From the NCBI GenBank assembly GCA_021014325.1, contig CM037474.1, positions 21,942,488 to 22,006,487 on the forward strand: a stretch of DNA of 64,000 nucleotides, given 5' to 3'. The translations under genes were made by a program, and so were the position numbers. Each line of letters begins with the position of its first letter. The first letter of the stretch is position 1. Below the pieces are notes generated by a model that had not been told where the DNA came from, made no database searches, and worked only from the letters and a program-made list of their open reading frames with translations. Shown in pieces: positions 32,653-42,228 of this stretch. The stretch comes from Plazaster borealis (Eukaryota > Echinodermata > Asteroidea > Forcipulatida > Labidiasteridae).

Positions 32653-32810
32653 TAATAGACCCCTTGCATATGACGTCACAAGCCCAAAACAGTCCCCTCA
32701 CTGAGGTCAATGAAGAGCTATCATTGGCTGAGAATCATGCGCAGCGCGTACACGCGTGCACGTTTCATTGTTTGTCATTAAATATGGCGGCCAATGCAAA
32801 GGGTCTATTA
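32653..32810. mobile_element. Inverted-repeat element, TAATAGACCCCTTGCAT ends
   Basis: TAATAGACCCCTTGCATATG on the left is inverse to CCAATGCAAAGGGTCTATTA on the right. Near the left end is TGACGTCA. It is 158 bp with no coding capacity. Confidence 0.85.
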
Positions 32811-32830
32811 GGACCATTGATCTCTATTAT

Positions 32831-32989
32831 GGCCCTTTTCGAAACGACCGGTTTCGGCTTCGGATTCGGCTCAGGCTAGCCAGGCCCCTCGGATGTTTGA
32901 CTATACGCGTGCTATGCGTTCAGGGATTCAGACGAGAGAACGGAGCCTGAGCCGAATCCAAGCCGAAGCCAGTCGTTTCGAAAAGGGCC
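32831..32989. mobile_element. Hairpin element with ~45-bp arms
   Basis: GGCCCTTTTCGAAACGACCG continuing TTTCGGCTTCGGATTCGGCT on the left; inverse on the right as AGCCGAATCCAAGCCGAAGC then AGTCGTTTCGAAAAGGGCC. It starts 20 bp after the previous element. Confidence 0.9.
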
Positions 32990-33128
32990 TATATTGACTG
33001 GATAGGGCACGTCGGGCGCGTTTGTACACGTTCGATGATCCACGGTGCGGCACGCAGTGTAGTCGCTCTAGACGGTTCACAAGTGAAAACACGCACGCGC
33101 AGGGGACTTGCTCACGCATAAACGTACA

Positions 33129-33283
33129 GGGGTGCGTTTTGGCGGCGGTAACCAAAAACTGTTTCGGTTGTTGGTCGTTGGTTCTGCTGTTCAGACTGAA
33201 CGATAACCGAGTTGTGAGCTCGGTTACCGTTTTGGTTATGACGTCAGAAACAGTTATTGGTTACAGCCGCCAAAACGCACCCC
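33129..33283. mobile_element. Hairpin element, GGGGTGCGTTTTGGCGGC ends
   Basis: GGGGTGCGTTTTGGCGGCGG...AACTGTTTC pairs with GAAACAG...GCCGCCAAAACGCACCCC. Inner arms CGATAACCGAG and CTCGGTTACCG also pair. It is 155 bp. Confidence 0.9.
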
Positions 33284-33534
33284 ATGAAACCTAAAACAAA
33301 ATGTCTATGCCTATTTGTGGTAAAGTTTACGTAACGTCTAATGATCACCCCCTTAAAACAGAGGAGTTTGCTGGATAAAATACACATACGGAGAAATCTA
33401 TTCCATTTCAGATATCGTATGCGATTAGGATCTTACAGTGATCAAACAGATCCGGCTAGAAGACAAAAGACTAGTGTTAAAAACAGTCAAAGTATAACGT
33501 TAAGCAGATAATCAATACAGACTAAAACACTTAC

Positions 33535-33615
33535 TTGGTGAATGGAAATTCAAATTTTCTGAACATCTGTGCGTGTGGCGTTCTGACACCCGATAACTGC
33601 GCAATAGTTCACCAT
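33535..33615 (-). pseudogene. THAP-like zinc-finger first exon, frameshifted
   Basis: An ATG opens MVNYCAVIGCQNATRTDVQK, the N-terminal pattern of a THAP domain (aromatic or basic residues, then C-x4-C). A TGA follows at once. One base less in a run of four A would restore the usual FxFP ending just before a GTAAGT donor, so a single-base indel separates this from a normal THAP first exon. The remaining THAP residues (C-x2-H, AVPTIF) are not found. THAP domains occur in P-element-type transposases and in derived regulators. Confidence 0.4.
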
Positions 33616-33893
33616 TGTTGTGTGTGAACCTGTGGGTTTTATTTAGATTACTTTCACATCTTGTTATAAAACTGAGTAAAAATGAGTCAATTTTGTTGCA
33701 AATAAATTTGCTCCGGCATGAAACTTCATATGTTTGCGTTGCGTGCAGAATGGTATGACGACCCCGCGTTTCAATTTTCAAATCATCTTGAAAATACGCG
33801 CGCGTTGACGCATGGCGGCGCAACGTGTCCTATCCAGTCAATATAATAGAGATCAATGATTAGGACACGGCCTTATTAGCTTCACTTATTTCT

Positions 33894-34380
33894 AGGTCCT
33901 CCATCGTGTACGTGCACTGGCTTGCTTGATCCCATACGGAGAATAGAAGAACACTGGGCAGCCGGTAAGAATAATCCCACTGGAAGATTACAGTTGTTCA
34001 ACCGGCATCGTGCGATGAAATACAAGGGCGACCTCCAACGTCTTCACAAGAATTTTATGAGCGAGAAGACTTTGGTAAGCTTTGGTGATGCTCTTTACAT
34101 AGTTAGTCCATCAACTGTTGAGAGGTTGGGTTTATCCAGGATCAGGAGCTCCGGAGGTGAGTGTGATAGCGGGGCTGAGGCTCGTGTGCCGCGGAGCGTT
34201 AGACCCGGGAGAAAGCAAACATCTGCTGCGGGGTTGAGTGCTAAGTTGACAGGTTTTTCCAACGTGCTGGTATCGATAAGGCGTGTACGGTTTGAGAGAC
34301 GAGCGAGTTACGGGGTCAAAGGTCGATGCTTGACTTGGTTTATCTCTCATTTGTGGCTGACTCTGGCAATATCAACCTAG
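33894..34380 (+). CDS. Unrecognised open exon
   Basis: After TTATTTCTAG an open frame in phase 1 runs 162 codons to a TAG. It begins PPSCTCTGLLDPIRRIEEHW and continues with a basic stretch, FNRHRAMKYKGDLQRLHKNF. A strong donor, GTAAGC, lies at 34074, giving an exon of 180 nt ending MSEKTL, and another, GTGAGT, at 34156. The part up to 34073 has the look of a real exon; the part beyond may be intronic. It cannot follow SOD exon 5, whose phase is 0. I recognise no family. The upstream and downstream exons are not found. Confidence 0.4.
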
Positions 34381-36058
34381 TGTATTATTTGGGTCATGGT
34401 TTTATATTATTTTTTCATGGTACAGGGTGGCTTTCGTTTTGGGGTGGGAAATCACTCTTTTTTGCAGTTTGGGAATAATCAAGGAAATTTTACTTTAAAG
34501 GCATTGTTAAGATGATTACACTATTTTGATTTGTTACTTATTTATTTATCTATTTCTATCTTTTTTGGGGTCTTAATTATTCAGGGACCACATCAATGAT
34601 TCCACTGTTTTCCCTGATGCCCATTAGACATAAATCACAAATGGAACAACAGAACAGAACAATCCAAATGCAAACAAGTTTAAAAGAAAGATTTTACTAA
34701 AGGAATATCAAACAGAAATAACGCCCGGGTTTGCAAATAATGGGTGAAAATTGATCGAATACAAAACTTGGTTTAGAGTTCAAAACATTTATTTTATAGA
34801 ATACTGTATGTATTAGCACTTCATGTTGGTGGTCATTCCAGTATTGTCTCTATCTGAGCAACCTTCTACCTGATTCAGTTTTTAATAGAACATTTTCTTT
34901 TCTGTTATTTTACTTGGCATCACTTTTCACTAATTCTTTCCCCGAGTTTGTTTTTCCTTCTCATTTGAAAATACAAATCTTAACGATAAAATACGACCGT
35001 TCTCGTTTTGTCTTTGCTCTACATTGTGTTTCATTTCTTTTATTAATTATGGTCGTGAAGCCAAGGACTCTCAGAAAAGTGAGCTTAATCACTAAACTAG
35101 CCAAGAACCCCATGGGTAGAAGACAAGAGTGAAGTTTCAGTTATACATTTGGGAGGAAAACCCCATGAGAATTACTCCAGGGAAAACCCACGCAATCAGG
35201 AATAGACTGAAAACCCAATACATGGTGCCCCCGATGGGATTCGAACCGTGGTCCCAGAGGTGGAAGGCGAGGATACGCCAACCCGACCGCCCGAACTGTG
35301 TTCCCGGACTCGAGTCCCGGTAGCTCAACGCGGCATCGTTGCCGCTGCATCCCGCGATGCCTCTGGGTTGATAATATCAAAATGGGAGTACTCGGTTGGT
35401 TTTTCCTTGGAGTGAAACTGAAGATTGAACCAACGATGATCTTCTGAGAATCCCTCCTCTTTAAGAAACAGAAGAGATTAAGTTTTTATTTATTGCTGTA
35501 ATAGATTCCAACATGACTGCCAACACTTTAAAACAACTGCTCGAAACGTCGAATTGTCACACCACGGGTTCATTTCAGAACCACCGCAACTCAATATAAA
35601 TTGCTTTTTAAAAGATGTTATCACAAGCCTCATTTTCCAGATTGCATTCCCACCATGCAAAGTTACCATTCCAAGATCCTACTTTCTCATAACATTTTGT
35701 TTTATTAAAGTCATTTTGTTATCGTCAAAACAGTTACAACTACCTTGTAACTTGAGATCCGCGTTTTTGTATGTTTTTTTGACTATCGATATTTTTAAAT
35801 ATCTTAAAATAACAGCTTTTCTTGCTATTGACATAACGGCAAATGGTAAATTCATTAATTCATCAGAAAAATTCATTATAAATAAAAAATTCACTGACAA
35901 TTTTTAGTTATTACTGAAATTGCTTTTGAGTTACATTATTTTGCACCCATAGGTTGTTAGATAGTTTGTATATTTTTGTATGGATTTTAATGACATCTAA
36001 ACTAAATAAAATGTGATGAAATATTTTGTTTATTTGTTGTACAAGGTTTTATTGATAC
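34381..36058. other. Region between unknown exon and tandem-exon gene
   Basis: AT-rich sequence with one SINE (35129-35375, minus). Open frames at 35554-35907 lack splice context and have an AT-driven composition. The 3' exons of the minus-strand tandem-exon gene should lie here or beyond, but none was identified. Confidence 0.4.
35129..35375 (-). mobile_element. tRNA-derived SINE, minus strand
   Basis: Read on the minus strand it has GCCTTCCACCTCTGGGACCA, then a B box CGGTTCGAATCCC, then GCGTGGGTTTTCCCTGG and GGGGTTTTCCTCCCAA. The same order occurs in plus-strand copies at 45565, 48636 and 51580. Confidence 0.8.
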
Positions 36059-36229
36059 CTTTTATGACTGCTGGGTGCCTCGTGTTTGCCAGCTTCACTT
36101 TCCACATCACAAGAGGGCAGGCTTCTCGATTGTCTCTGGGCAGTTTTCACAGTGAAGTCGGAAGGTCTGCCTTCTGCTTTTTCGTGGGGTAAGACAAAAC
36201 GAACTCGCTTCTCACTCCGAACGGTTTCT
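36059..36229 (-). CDS. Tandem-exon gene, exon 4 (duplicate A)
   Basis: A 171-nt exon, phase 2 at both ends, between TTCACAATACAG and GTATCA. It encodes RETVRSEKRVRFVLPHEKAE followed by a Ser/Arg/Gln-rich tail ending SSHK. It aligns along its whole length with exon 3 (36772-36948): VRFVLP, then (E/K)A, RPS, KTA, RQ, PxC and an EA near the end. Being symmetrical (2-2), it could be duplicated without shifting the frame. KRVRF fits the PP1-docking RVxF pattern. Its 3' partner exon is not found. Confidence 0.72.
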
Positions 36230-36304
36230 CTGTATTGTGAAGGAAAATATTGCAATTTTCATCCTAATAGAATATAATGTGTCCAGAACATTATTAAATT
36301 GAAA

Positions 36305-36632
36305 TGTTTACAGGTATTGTACACTTTTGGTAACAGCTCAAAATCAGTGCCCACATTAATTTGAGTGATTCAACATATGCATGATCAAACAAACCTGTTA
36401 AAGTTTGAGCTCGATATTGGTCATCGAAGTCACGAGAAAATAGTGAAAAGAGACCTTATGTGTTTTCTGTTTTTTTTGTTGTTTTTTTTACTCATTTCTC
36501 AGAAACGATAGCATTTTAGGCAGAAATATTTTAAGGAACCCTTTCTACAATTACTTACTTTAAATCATATAAGTTATGTGTGAATCTGTGAACATTTGTG
36601 TTTTTCGATCTTACCAGATACAGGGCCTTTAA
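36305..36632 (+). mobile_element. Family-1 type C copy
   Basis: Lies in the intron between the two duplicate exons. It shares TGATTCAACATATGCATGAT, ACAAACCTGT, GGTCATCGAAGTCACGAGAA and the terminal GGCCTTTAAG. Confidence 0.65.
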
Positions 36633-36771
36633 GCGTAACTTTTGTCGTTGTATAAGCCAATTAGTTTTTAGTTGTTGGACTTTTTGTTTGGTGAATAAAA
36701 CCGAAATGAAATGGAATGAAATAAAAATAATTCTTATCAATAATTACTACCCGCACAAATTTGATTTATAC

Positions 36772-36948
36772 CTGTTATTTTCACCTTCACTGGCAGCCTC
36801 AAAATTGCCAAGATCACTATTCGCGACACAAGGGGGCGTGATTCCGAATTGTCGCTCTGCTGTTTTTCTGGCGATGTGAGAAGGTCTGTGGTCGGCTTCT
36901 TCAAATGGTAAGACGAAACGAACTTGCTTCTTGCACTTAACAATTCCT
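36772..36948 (-). CDS. Tandem-exon gene, exon 3 (duplicate B)
   Basis: A 177-nt exon, phase 2 at both ends, between TTTGCTCTGAAG and GTATAA. It encodes GIVKCKKQVRFVLPFEEADH, then RPSHIARKTAERQFGITPPC and an acidic, Asn-rich end. The acceptor is weak, but the frame from it runs open to the donor and aligns with exon 4 from the first residue. KQVRF also fits the PP1-docking pattern. About 40% of aligned residues agree by eye between the two exons. Confidence 0.7.
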
Positions 36949-37140
36949 CTTCAGAGCAAACAAAATTGGAGTTATTCTTCAACTTTTATAGAAGCTAAGA
37001 GATTCGGTTCAACATGAATTATGGTTAAAGTATTATCTATTAGGGTTAAACAATTTAACCGGTTTTTTGTTCTATAATCTTCATTTATTATGTGGAAAAT
37101 AAAGTGAACAAAACTAATTGTTGACCATTTACTTGTTTAC

Positions 37141-37256
37141 CTTTTACTGCCGGTTGCCTCATTGTTGTTTTGCTGACTTCTCGTGGCGGAAGTGGACGGG
37201 CTTCTGGAACTACGCTTGCCCTTTACTCTGCTGTCGCTGGTAGGTCTACGAACTTG
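37141..37256 (-). CDS. Tandem-exon gene, exon 2
   Basis: A 116-nt exon, phase 0 in and phase 2 out, between GTGATTTGCAG and GTAAAC. It encodes QVRRPTSDSRVKGKRSSRSP, then an STSATRSQQNNN stretch ending TGSK. It is basic, Ser-rich and likely disordered. It starts with the same QVR as the core of exon 3 and may be a diverged third copy. Its exit phase matches exon 3. Confidence 0.65.
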
Positions 37257-37840
37257 CTGCAAATCACATGAATATTAAAATAAAATAAAACAACGGAGCA
37301 TGCATGAAAAGCTAAGGTGTGATTACTAACCACCCCCCCCCTCCCACTAGAAAAAAATAACTAAATACAAAAATAGAAAAAATAAAAAATCCTCAAAGAA
37401 TACTAAATAATGGATAGTGATCTATTTTTTTCTAAGTAATGCTTTCTGTGATGTTTACCGACGAAAGCAACTTTGCCACTTTGCCACTTTGAGCATTTTT
37501 TTTCTCTCCAAAATACCAACCAATCATGAACAATAATGGTGATAAGAAATTCGAAAGGTTAGACCTATATGTTGTATTGTAATATAATGTGTCCACATCG
37601 TGTAATATGCAATGCGTCTAACTACGGGCTTCTCTATGGCAATACAAAGTTAATCGGTTAAAGTCAAGTTTATTACTTTGGTGTTTTTTGTGTCTCTTGT
37701 CATCTTATTTCCTCAAATCTCTTCCCGTTTTTTTGTATTTTTACAATACTGGGTTTTTATATAGCACTTTATCACACCCCTATAAGGGCGTATCAAATTG
37801 CTCATTATTTGTTTTTCAACAGGATAAGCAGAGCTAAGTT

Positions 37841-38345
37841 TTGAATTATGAGACTATTTTTATGTAGCACCTTATAAGGGTTAACCTTCAGCAGCCACTG
37901 CCAGAAACACAGGGCCAACCCTTTTCTCTTGGCGATATAAGTGTATTAACTACTGTGTTCTTTTGCGTGCATTACGCAACACACCGGACCTACGGCTTTA
38001 CGTCCAAACCAAAGGACGAAGCAATAACGGTTAAGTGTTTTGTTTAAGGACACAAGTGTTAAGACCGGGACTCGTAACCACACTCTGCTGATCAGAAACA
38101 CCAGAGGTTGAGTTCAGGGCCCAATTTCATCAAGCTGTTAAGCAGAAAATACTGCTTGACATAATTCTTTGCCAAGCAAAAAATTGAGTGGGGCAGCAGT
38201 CACAACAATGCAAACTTAATGTAATTTTGGCTGGTAATCTGTTTCTGCTAAGCAGTACCTTTCTGTGCTTAGCAAGATTTTGTGCTTACAGGCTTTATGA
38301 AATTAGGCTCAGTGCGCTTGACCGCTCGGCCATGACACGCCACTG
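37841..38345 (-). mobile_element. tRNA-derived SINE interrupted by an element
   Basis: On the minus strand: GGCCGAGCGGTCAAGCGCAC (A-box-like), then, after the insert at 38117-38309, GATCAGCAGAGTGTGGTTAC at the place of the B box. The uninterrupted copy is at 53262-53590. It lies in intron 1 of the tandem-exon gene. Confidence 0.75.
38117..38309. mobile_element. Inverted-repeat element, GGGCCCAATTTCAT ends
   Basis: GGGCCCAATTTCATCAAGC on the left pairs with GCTTTATGAAATTAGGCTC on the right. Inside are several TTGCTTAGCA/TGCTAAGCA motifs. It is inserted in a SINE; the equivalent empty site is at about 53555. Confidence 0.85.
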
Positions 38346-38394
38346 AACTAACGAAACTGATTGGCTGACACGATACAGCAAAACCTGTGCTTAC

Positions 38395-38625
38395 CACCTT
38401 CCGTTTCGGAGGGGCGACAGACGACCCAGAAATAGAGCCACAATACGGTTGAGATAGATCTCCCTGTGGCATAAATCTCACCCATGGCGGTACCCAAACA
38501 TTGACTTCAAATAAATGCCTCGTATTTGTACGTCTTGACCGCGGTATCCTTGTGAATGTTGGTGGGTGAGATTGGTGATATGGACGGCCGCATGCTGCGA
38601 GAAATCTGCGGTAGAGTTTCTTCAT
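38395..38625 (-). CDS. Tandem-exon gene, possible first exon
   Basis: From an ATG the frame encodes MKKLYRRFLAACGRPYHQSH, a basic stretch, then VNVWVPPWVRFMPQGDLSQP and a tail ending PPKRKV before GTAAGC. The exit phase 0 matches exon 2. The total would be 229 codons over four exons. The frame is uncertain: a second frame in the same stretch is open upstream to about 38507 and also looks protein-like (RDEETLPQISRSMRPSISPI). A true exon could therefore start at an internal acceptor. No family is recognised. Confidence 0.42.
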
Positions 38626-39159
38626 CACGGAAACACAATACTGGTGGACAGTTTTCGGGGAAAAGTTTAAAAACTCTTGTTATTCTGCTACAATTTGAGT
38701 ACGTTTTAAAAATTGTCTTAAGTAAAACAAACAGAGATGGTAATGATTTTTTCTTCAAACTTTTTTAAACAAAATGTGGATTTTGAAGACAGAGTTTCGG
38801 TAACTTTATCTCACACATGTGTCGATACTGTGAACTTACCAAGAAATCCATAGAAAAGATTGACACACTAAAAAAGGAATAAGGAATGTGCCGATCGTGA
38901 TTAAACACACTGTGTTTGTTTTAATAACCTTTAGCTCACCTGTATTCCCCTGTGTTGCCGTGCTCCGGATACGACTAAAAGACCTTGTAATGCTCACCCT
39001 TATTAGTCATCAAATACACCACTGTACATGCCTAAAATACTTGCAACTTTATAGTAGTAGCAGAAGGGCATGGAATTAAAGCTACGAACTGCAGAAAAAA
39101 GGTTACCACTATTAACTGTGCTAACTACATGCCATAATGTGAAACTATTGTATCCACAA

Positions 39160-39248
39160 GAGAAAAAATGCATCAACTTGGTCTTGAAGCTGTTAACTGT
39201 TTGTGCTTCTACTGCAGCTGAGCTGGGGACTAGATTCAAGTGGTCCCA
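39160..39248 (-). pseudogene. LINE reverse-transcriptase C-terminal relic
   Basis: The minus strand reads WDHLNLVPSSAAVEAQTVNS then FKTKL. This is the ending found in many CR1/L2-type LINE polymerases (WNxLPxxVVxAxSVNSFKxxLD). A stop interrupts it upstream. It is a short decayed 3' fragment. Confidence 0.55.
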
Positions 39249-39511
39249 AAGTATTTGTTTGTATTTGTTTTATTCATAAAACACTACTAACAGCAACGGA
39301 CGCGCGCGCTTGTTGCGGACAATGGTTGTTGTGTCTGTCATTGTTGCGTGTCCATCGATACCTCAGCGCTTGAACTTGTGTGTGTGTGACGTCACATGAC
39401 TTGGAACCAATCAAACTGGAACAACTTGTATCGTCACTACCGTTGGTTGGGATGGGATCGCTGTGTTTGGTTTGGTGGGGGTGTGGTAAGGAGAGCACAG
39501 TGTCCCACATA

Positions 39512-39727
39512 TAGACCTTATGCATTGACGTCACCTAGCTGCCATCTTAGAGGTAAACCGATGATGACACAATGAAAACCATTGATCTATATTATATTTA
39601 TAATAGAGATCAATGATGGAAACGCACATTATGTACACACGGCACACAGAATTGGCCAATAAACAACCTCCTCTTGACCTTTAGGCGAGGGCGCCCTACT
39701 CAAATAATGTCATATGCATAAGGTCTA
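39512..39727. mobile_element. Inverted-repeat element, TAGACCTTATGCA ends
   Basis: TAGACCTTATGCATTGACGTCA and ATAATGTCATATGCATAAGGTCTA are inverse. Inside are GCCATCTTAGAGG and GGCGAGGGCGCCCTACTCAA, shared with the 32330-32640 and 61215-61320 regions. Confidence 0.8.
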
Positions 39728-41289
39728 TTTGTAGATGTTTAAGTGAAGTTGTCCATGTTGACTCATGAATTGTAACTTTTAAGAGAAATTAGTCAGTGTC
39801 CTTTATTATGTTTGGCGAAGGGAGTTCTTCACCTTTACCGAGAAAAACTCGTGCCCTTACACACCAGAACTTGTGGGGTCCTGACAACAAGAGAACACCA
39901 CAATGCAATCTCAATAGAAATTGACCCCCCAAAGGAAATTCTTCAGAAAAGAGACACTCTAGGTTAACCTTGGAGGGCGAAGGGCAAATAAATTTGCTTA
40001 GCATTATTTTCTGCAAAACGGCTTTATGAAATAAGGCCCAGCTCGACTCCTTTGCAGTATAGCAATGCTCTGAAGCCTCATCACCATTGTCATAATTATT
40101 ACGCAATCACACGTTTACCAACTCACCCACATTCATGGTGGGACAATTTGAATAGCTATTCGGTATATAGCAATTAAGGTTTACATTTTCTCCATTGCAC
40201 ATGCACAACCAGTGCTACTGTGGTTTCCATCCAAGTTGGTCTCTTCATAATACATGACGTATTACATCGTATGCGAGTGTATTGCAACCAAAGATTACAG
40301 AGCCCCGAAGGCGCAAGACTTGGAACTCGGCCTGAAATGTGAAACGTGCACTGGATGCCATTTCAGCAATCAACTGTTTTGATGAAACAATTGCACGTGC
40401 AGACAAACTTTCATATACATCATTCCAAAACACCTTGTCCCGAGTCTATCAAAACAACGCCCGTACCATGGGAATGTGCTAACTTTGATATTAATGGTTC
40501 CACAAAACAGAAACCTCAAAGGACCTCTGACAGCAAAAGGAAGACATCTTTGTTATAAATTACAAGAACTTGTGAAACATGATTTTTTTTTAATGGCAGT
40601 CTCAAACCCACCCCTTCTCCTTGAACTTTCTGTTCTTAGGATAACCCCATGTGCTTTCGCGAACACATGGTGCCGACCAACCCAAGATAACCTTTTCATG
40701 CCGTTTATTTCCTGGGGAAGGTTTCAGTCGTGTTCTTTTTTGTATCCCCGTGAGACTAGTTGATCTGGTGGCACCACGGTGGCACACACAGGAATACGCT
40801 CATTAAATGGCGCCCTCTTGCGTTTATTCTTCATCGTTGAGCGAAGACGCTTCGGTAGAAAGTTTGCGCCATACACCGTTACACGTCTTCTTTGACCTCA
40901 GGTCAATTTGTCGTCCCATTGAACTCAATTCTATGACTTGAAACATTCATATTATTATCACATCATGTTGAGAGAAGAAAAAAACTCCCTCCCCTCTATA
41001 TTAAAGGTAGTGAAACGTAGTCAAACAAAATACACTTTTGGAAGAAAATAGATGTCAAAGTTTTTCGGCAAAAGCTTTACTTCGTTTATACTGCTGGAAC
41101 TAGTAGTTACGTAAGCGTTAAATGGACTTTAAGAGAGAACGAAAAAGAATATCATTAATATGAATTACAACTCATAATTATGACTTAGTAGAAGTCATAA
41201 TTAGTGATAATTATGATATATCTCCTAAATGACTTAATTTGCATAATTTTTGACTTCTGGTAATGCACAGTTGACGTATGACTAGTACT

Positions 41290-41382
41290 AAGCAGTGCTG
41301 TATATTCGAGTCCCAGTTGTCCGAGTCCGAGTCCGAGTCCGAGGGGAGACCGAGACCAGACTCAAGTCATCCAGCACTGCTT
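41290..41382. mobile_element. Short hairpin with GAGTCC run
   Basis: AAGCAGTGCTG and CAGCACTGCTT close a 93-bp stem-like element; GAGTCCCAG and CAGACTC also pair. The loop side is a (GAGTCC)n run. Confidence 0.75.
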
Positions 41383-41610
41383 GTAAGTCATAATTATGAG
41401 ATATCGGTGATAATGGTGTCTTTCTTTTTATCAATGTCCCTTTATATTTCCGTAGGTAGTTTAAATCGTAAACAAAAACCAAAACAAACACCACTATTTT
41501 TTCCTCAAGAAAGCTGTGCTTAATCCAGCCTTATTTCACTTGAAGCGTCTTGTGGATTGCTTTAAATTTATTAGATTATCAAAGTATCATTCATTATGTC
41601 CCGGTGTGGC

Positions 41611-41788
41611 AGGAGAGTCTGTCCCCCCGGAGAATCTGTGTCCCCCCGCCCCCCATATGGCGAACTGTGTACAAACTACTTTTGATAGCGCCCTCTTTTG
41701 AATCATCCTCCTCAAGCCCATGTTAATATTTCCCGTATGGGGACAGAATCTCCGGGGGGGACAGAATCTCCGGGGGGACAGATTTCCC
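41611..41788. mobile_element. Inverted-repeat element, CTGTCCCCCCGGAGA family
   Basis: AGGAGAGTCTGTCCCCCCGG on the left; ACAGAATCTCCGGGGGGACA then GATTTCCC on the right, with the right motif doubled. CCCCATATGGCG pairs with CCGTATGGGG. Same family as 27714-27948. Confidence 0.8.
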
Positions 41789-42132
41789 GATTTATCGTAA
41801 GCCAATTCCAGAGAAAACAATTAATGAACAAACACCACGACAACAATAACGCACAAGCAAACAAACAAACTAACATACAAAATGAAAAAAATACAATAAC
41901 GTAAACACACAGACCACGTCATGATTATACGCACAAACAAGCAATCTATTCATAAGCATTGCAATAGTTATTAAAATTGGCGGCTAAATTATAATTTAAA
42001 TTATTAAGTGTTACAACGATAGTTTATTAATCAAGAAGATTTTAACCTTAGACACTTGAACCAAATCACTAGAACTTCGCATCTTCACAGTCTAAAGACT
42101 CCTGTGTCATTATAGACCCCAGATTCCGGGTG

Positions 42133-42228
42133 CCATGCAGCCTGACCCATTTCCGGGTCAGCCTGACCCATTTCCGGGTCAGCCTGACCCATTTCCGGGT
42201 CAGCCTGACCCATTTCCGGGTCAGGCTG
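42133..42228. repeat. 21-bp minisatellite inside a GGGTCA element
   Basis: Four perfect units of CCTGACCCATTTCCGGGTCAG in direct tandem, followed by a partly inverted fifth. Each unit is itself nearly palindromic (TGACCC...GGGTCA). The surrounding 42113-42660 region has the same building blocks as 16020-16210, and ends with CTGACCCGGGAATTTTTAGA. Confidence 0.95.

Larger units (their letters stand above)
29769..33893. other. Downstream of SOD: minisatellite and nested elements
   Basis: Holds the 39-bp minisatellite (29998-30440), a family-1 copy (31751), a GGCTAC repeat (32165-32310), three adjacent hairpin elements (32653, 32831, 33129) and a broken THAP-like segment (33535-33615). An ATTAAA at 30602 could end the SOD transcript. 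From 30600 to 31750 I see only AT-rich sequence with no open exon. Confidence 0.5.

Noticed and set aside
40245..40433. Minus-strand frame (NDVYESLSARAIVSSKQLIA...)
   Set aside because: Preceded by two stops with no acceptor between; no family pattern.
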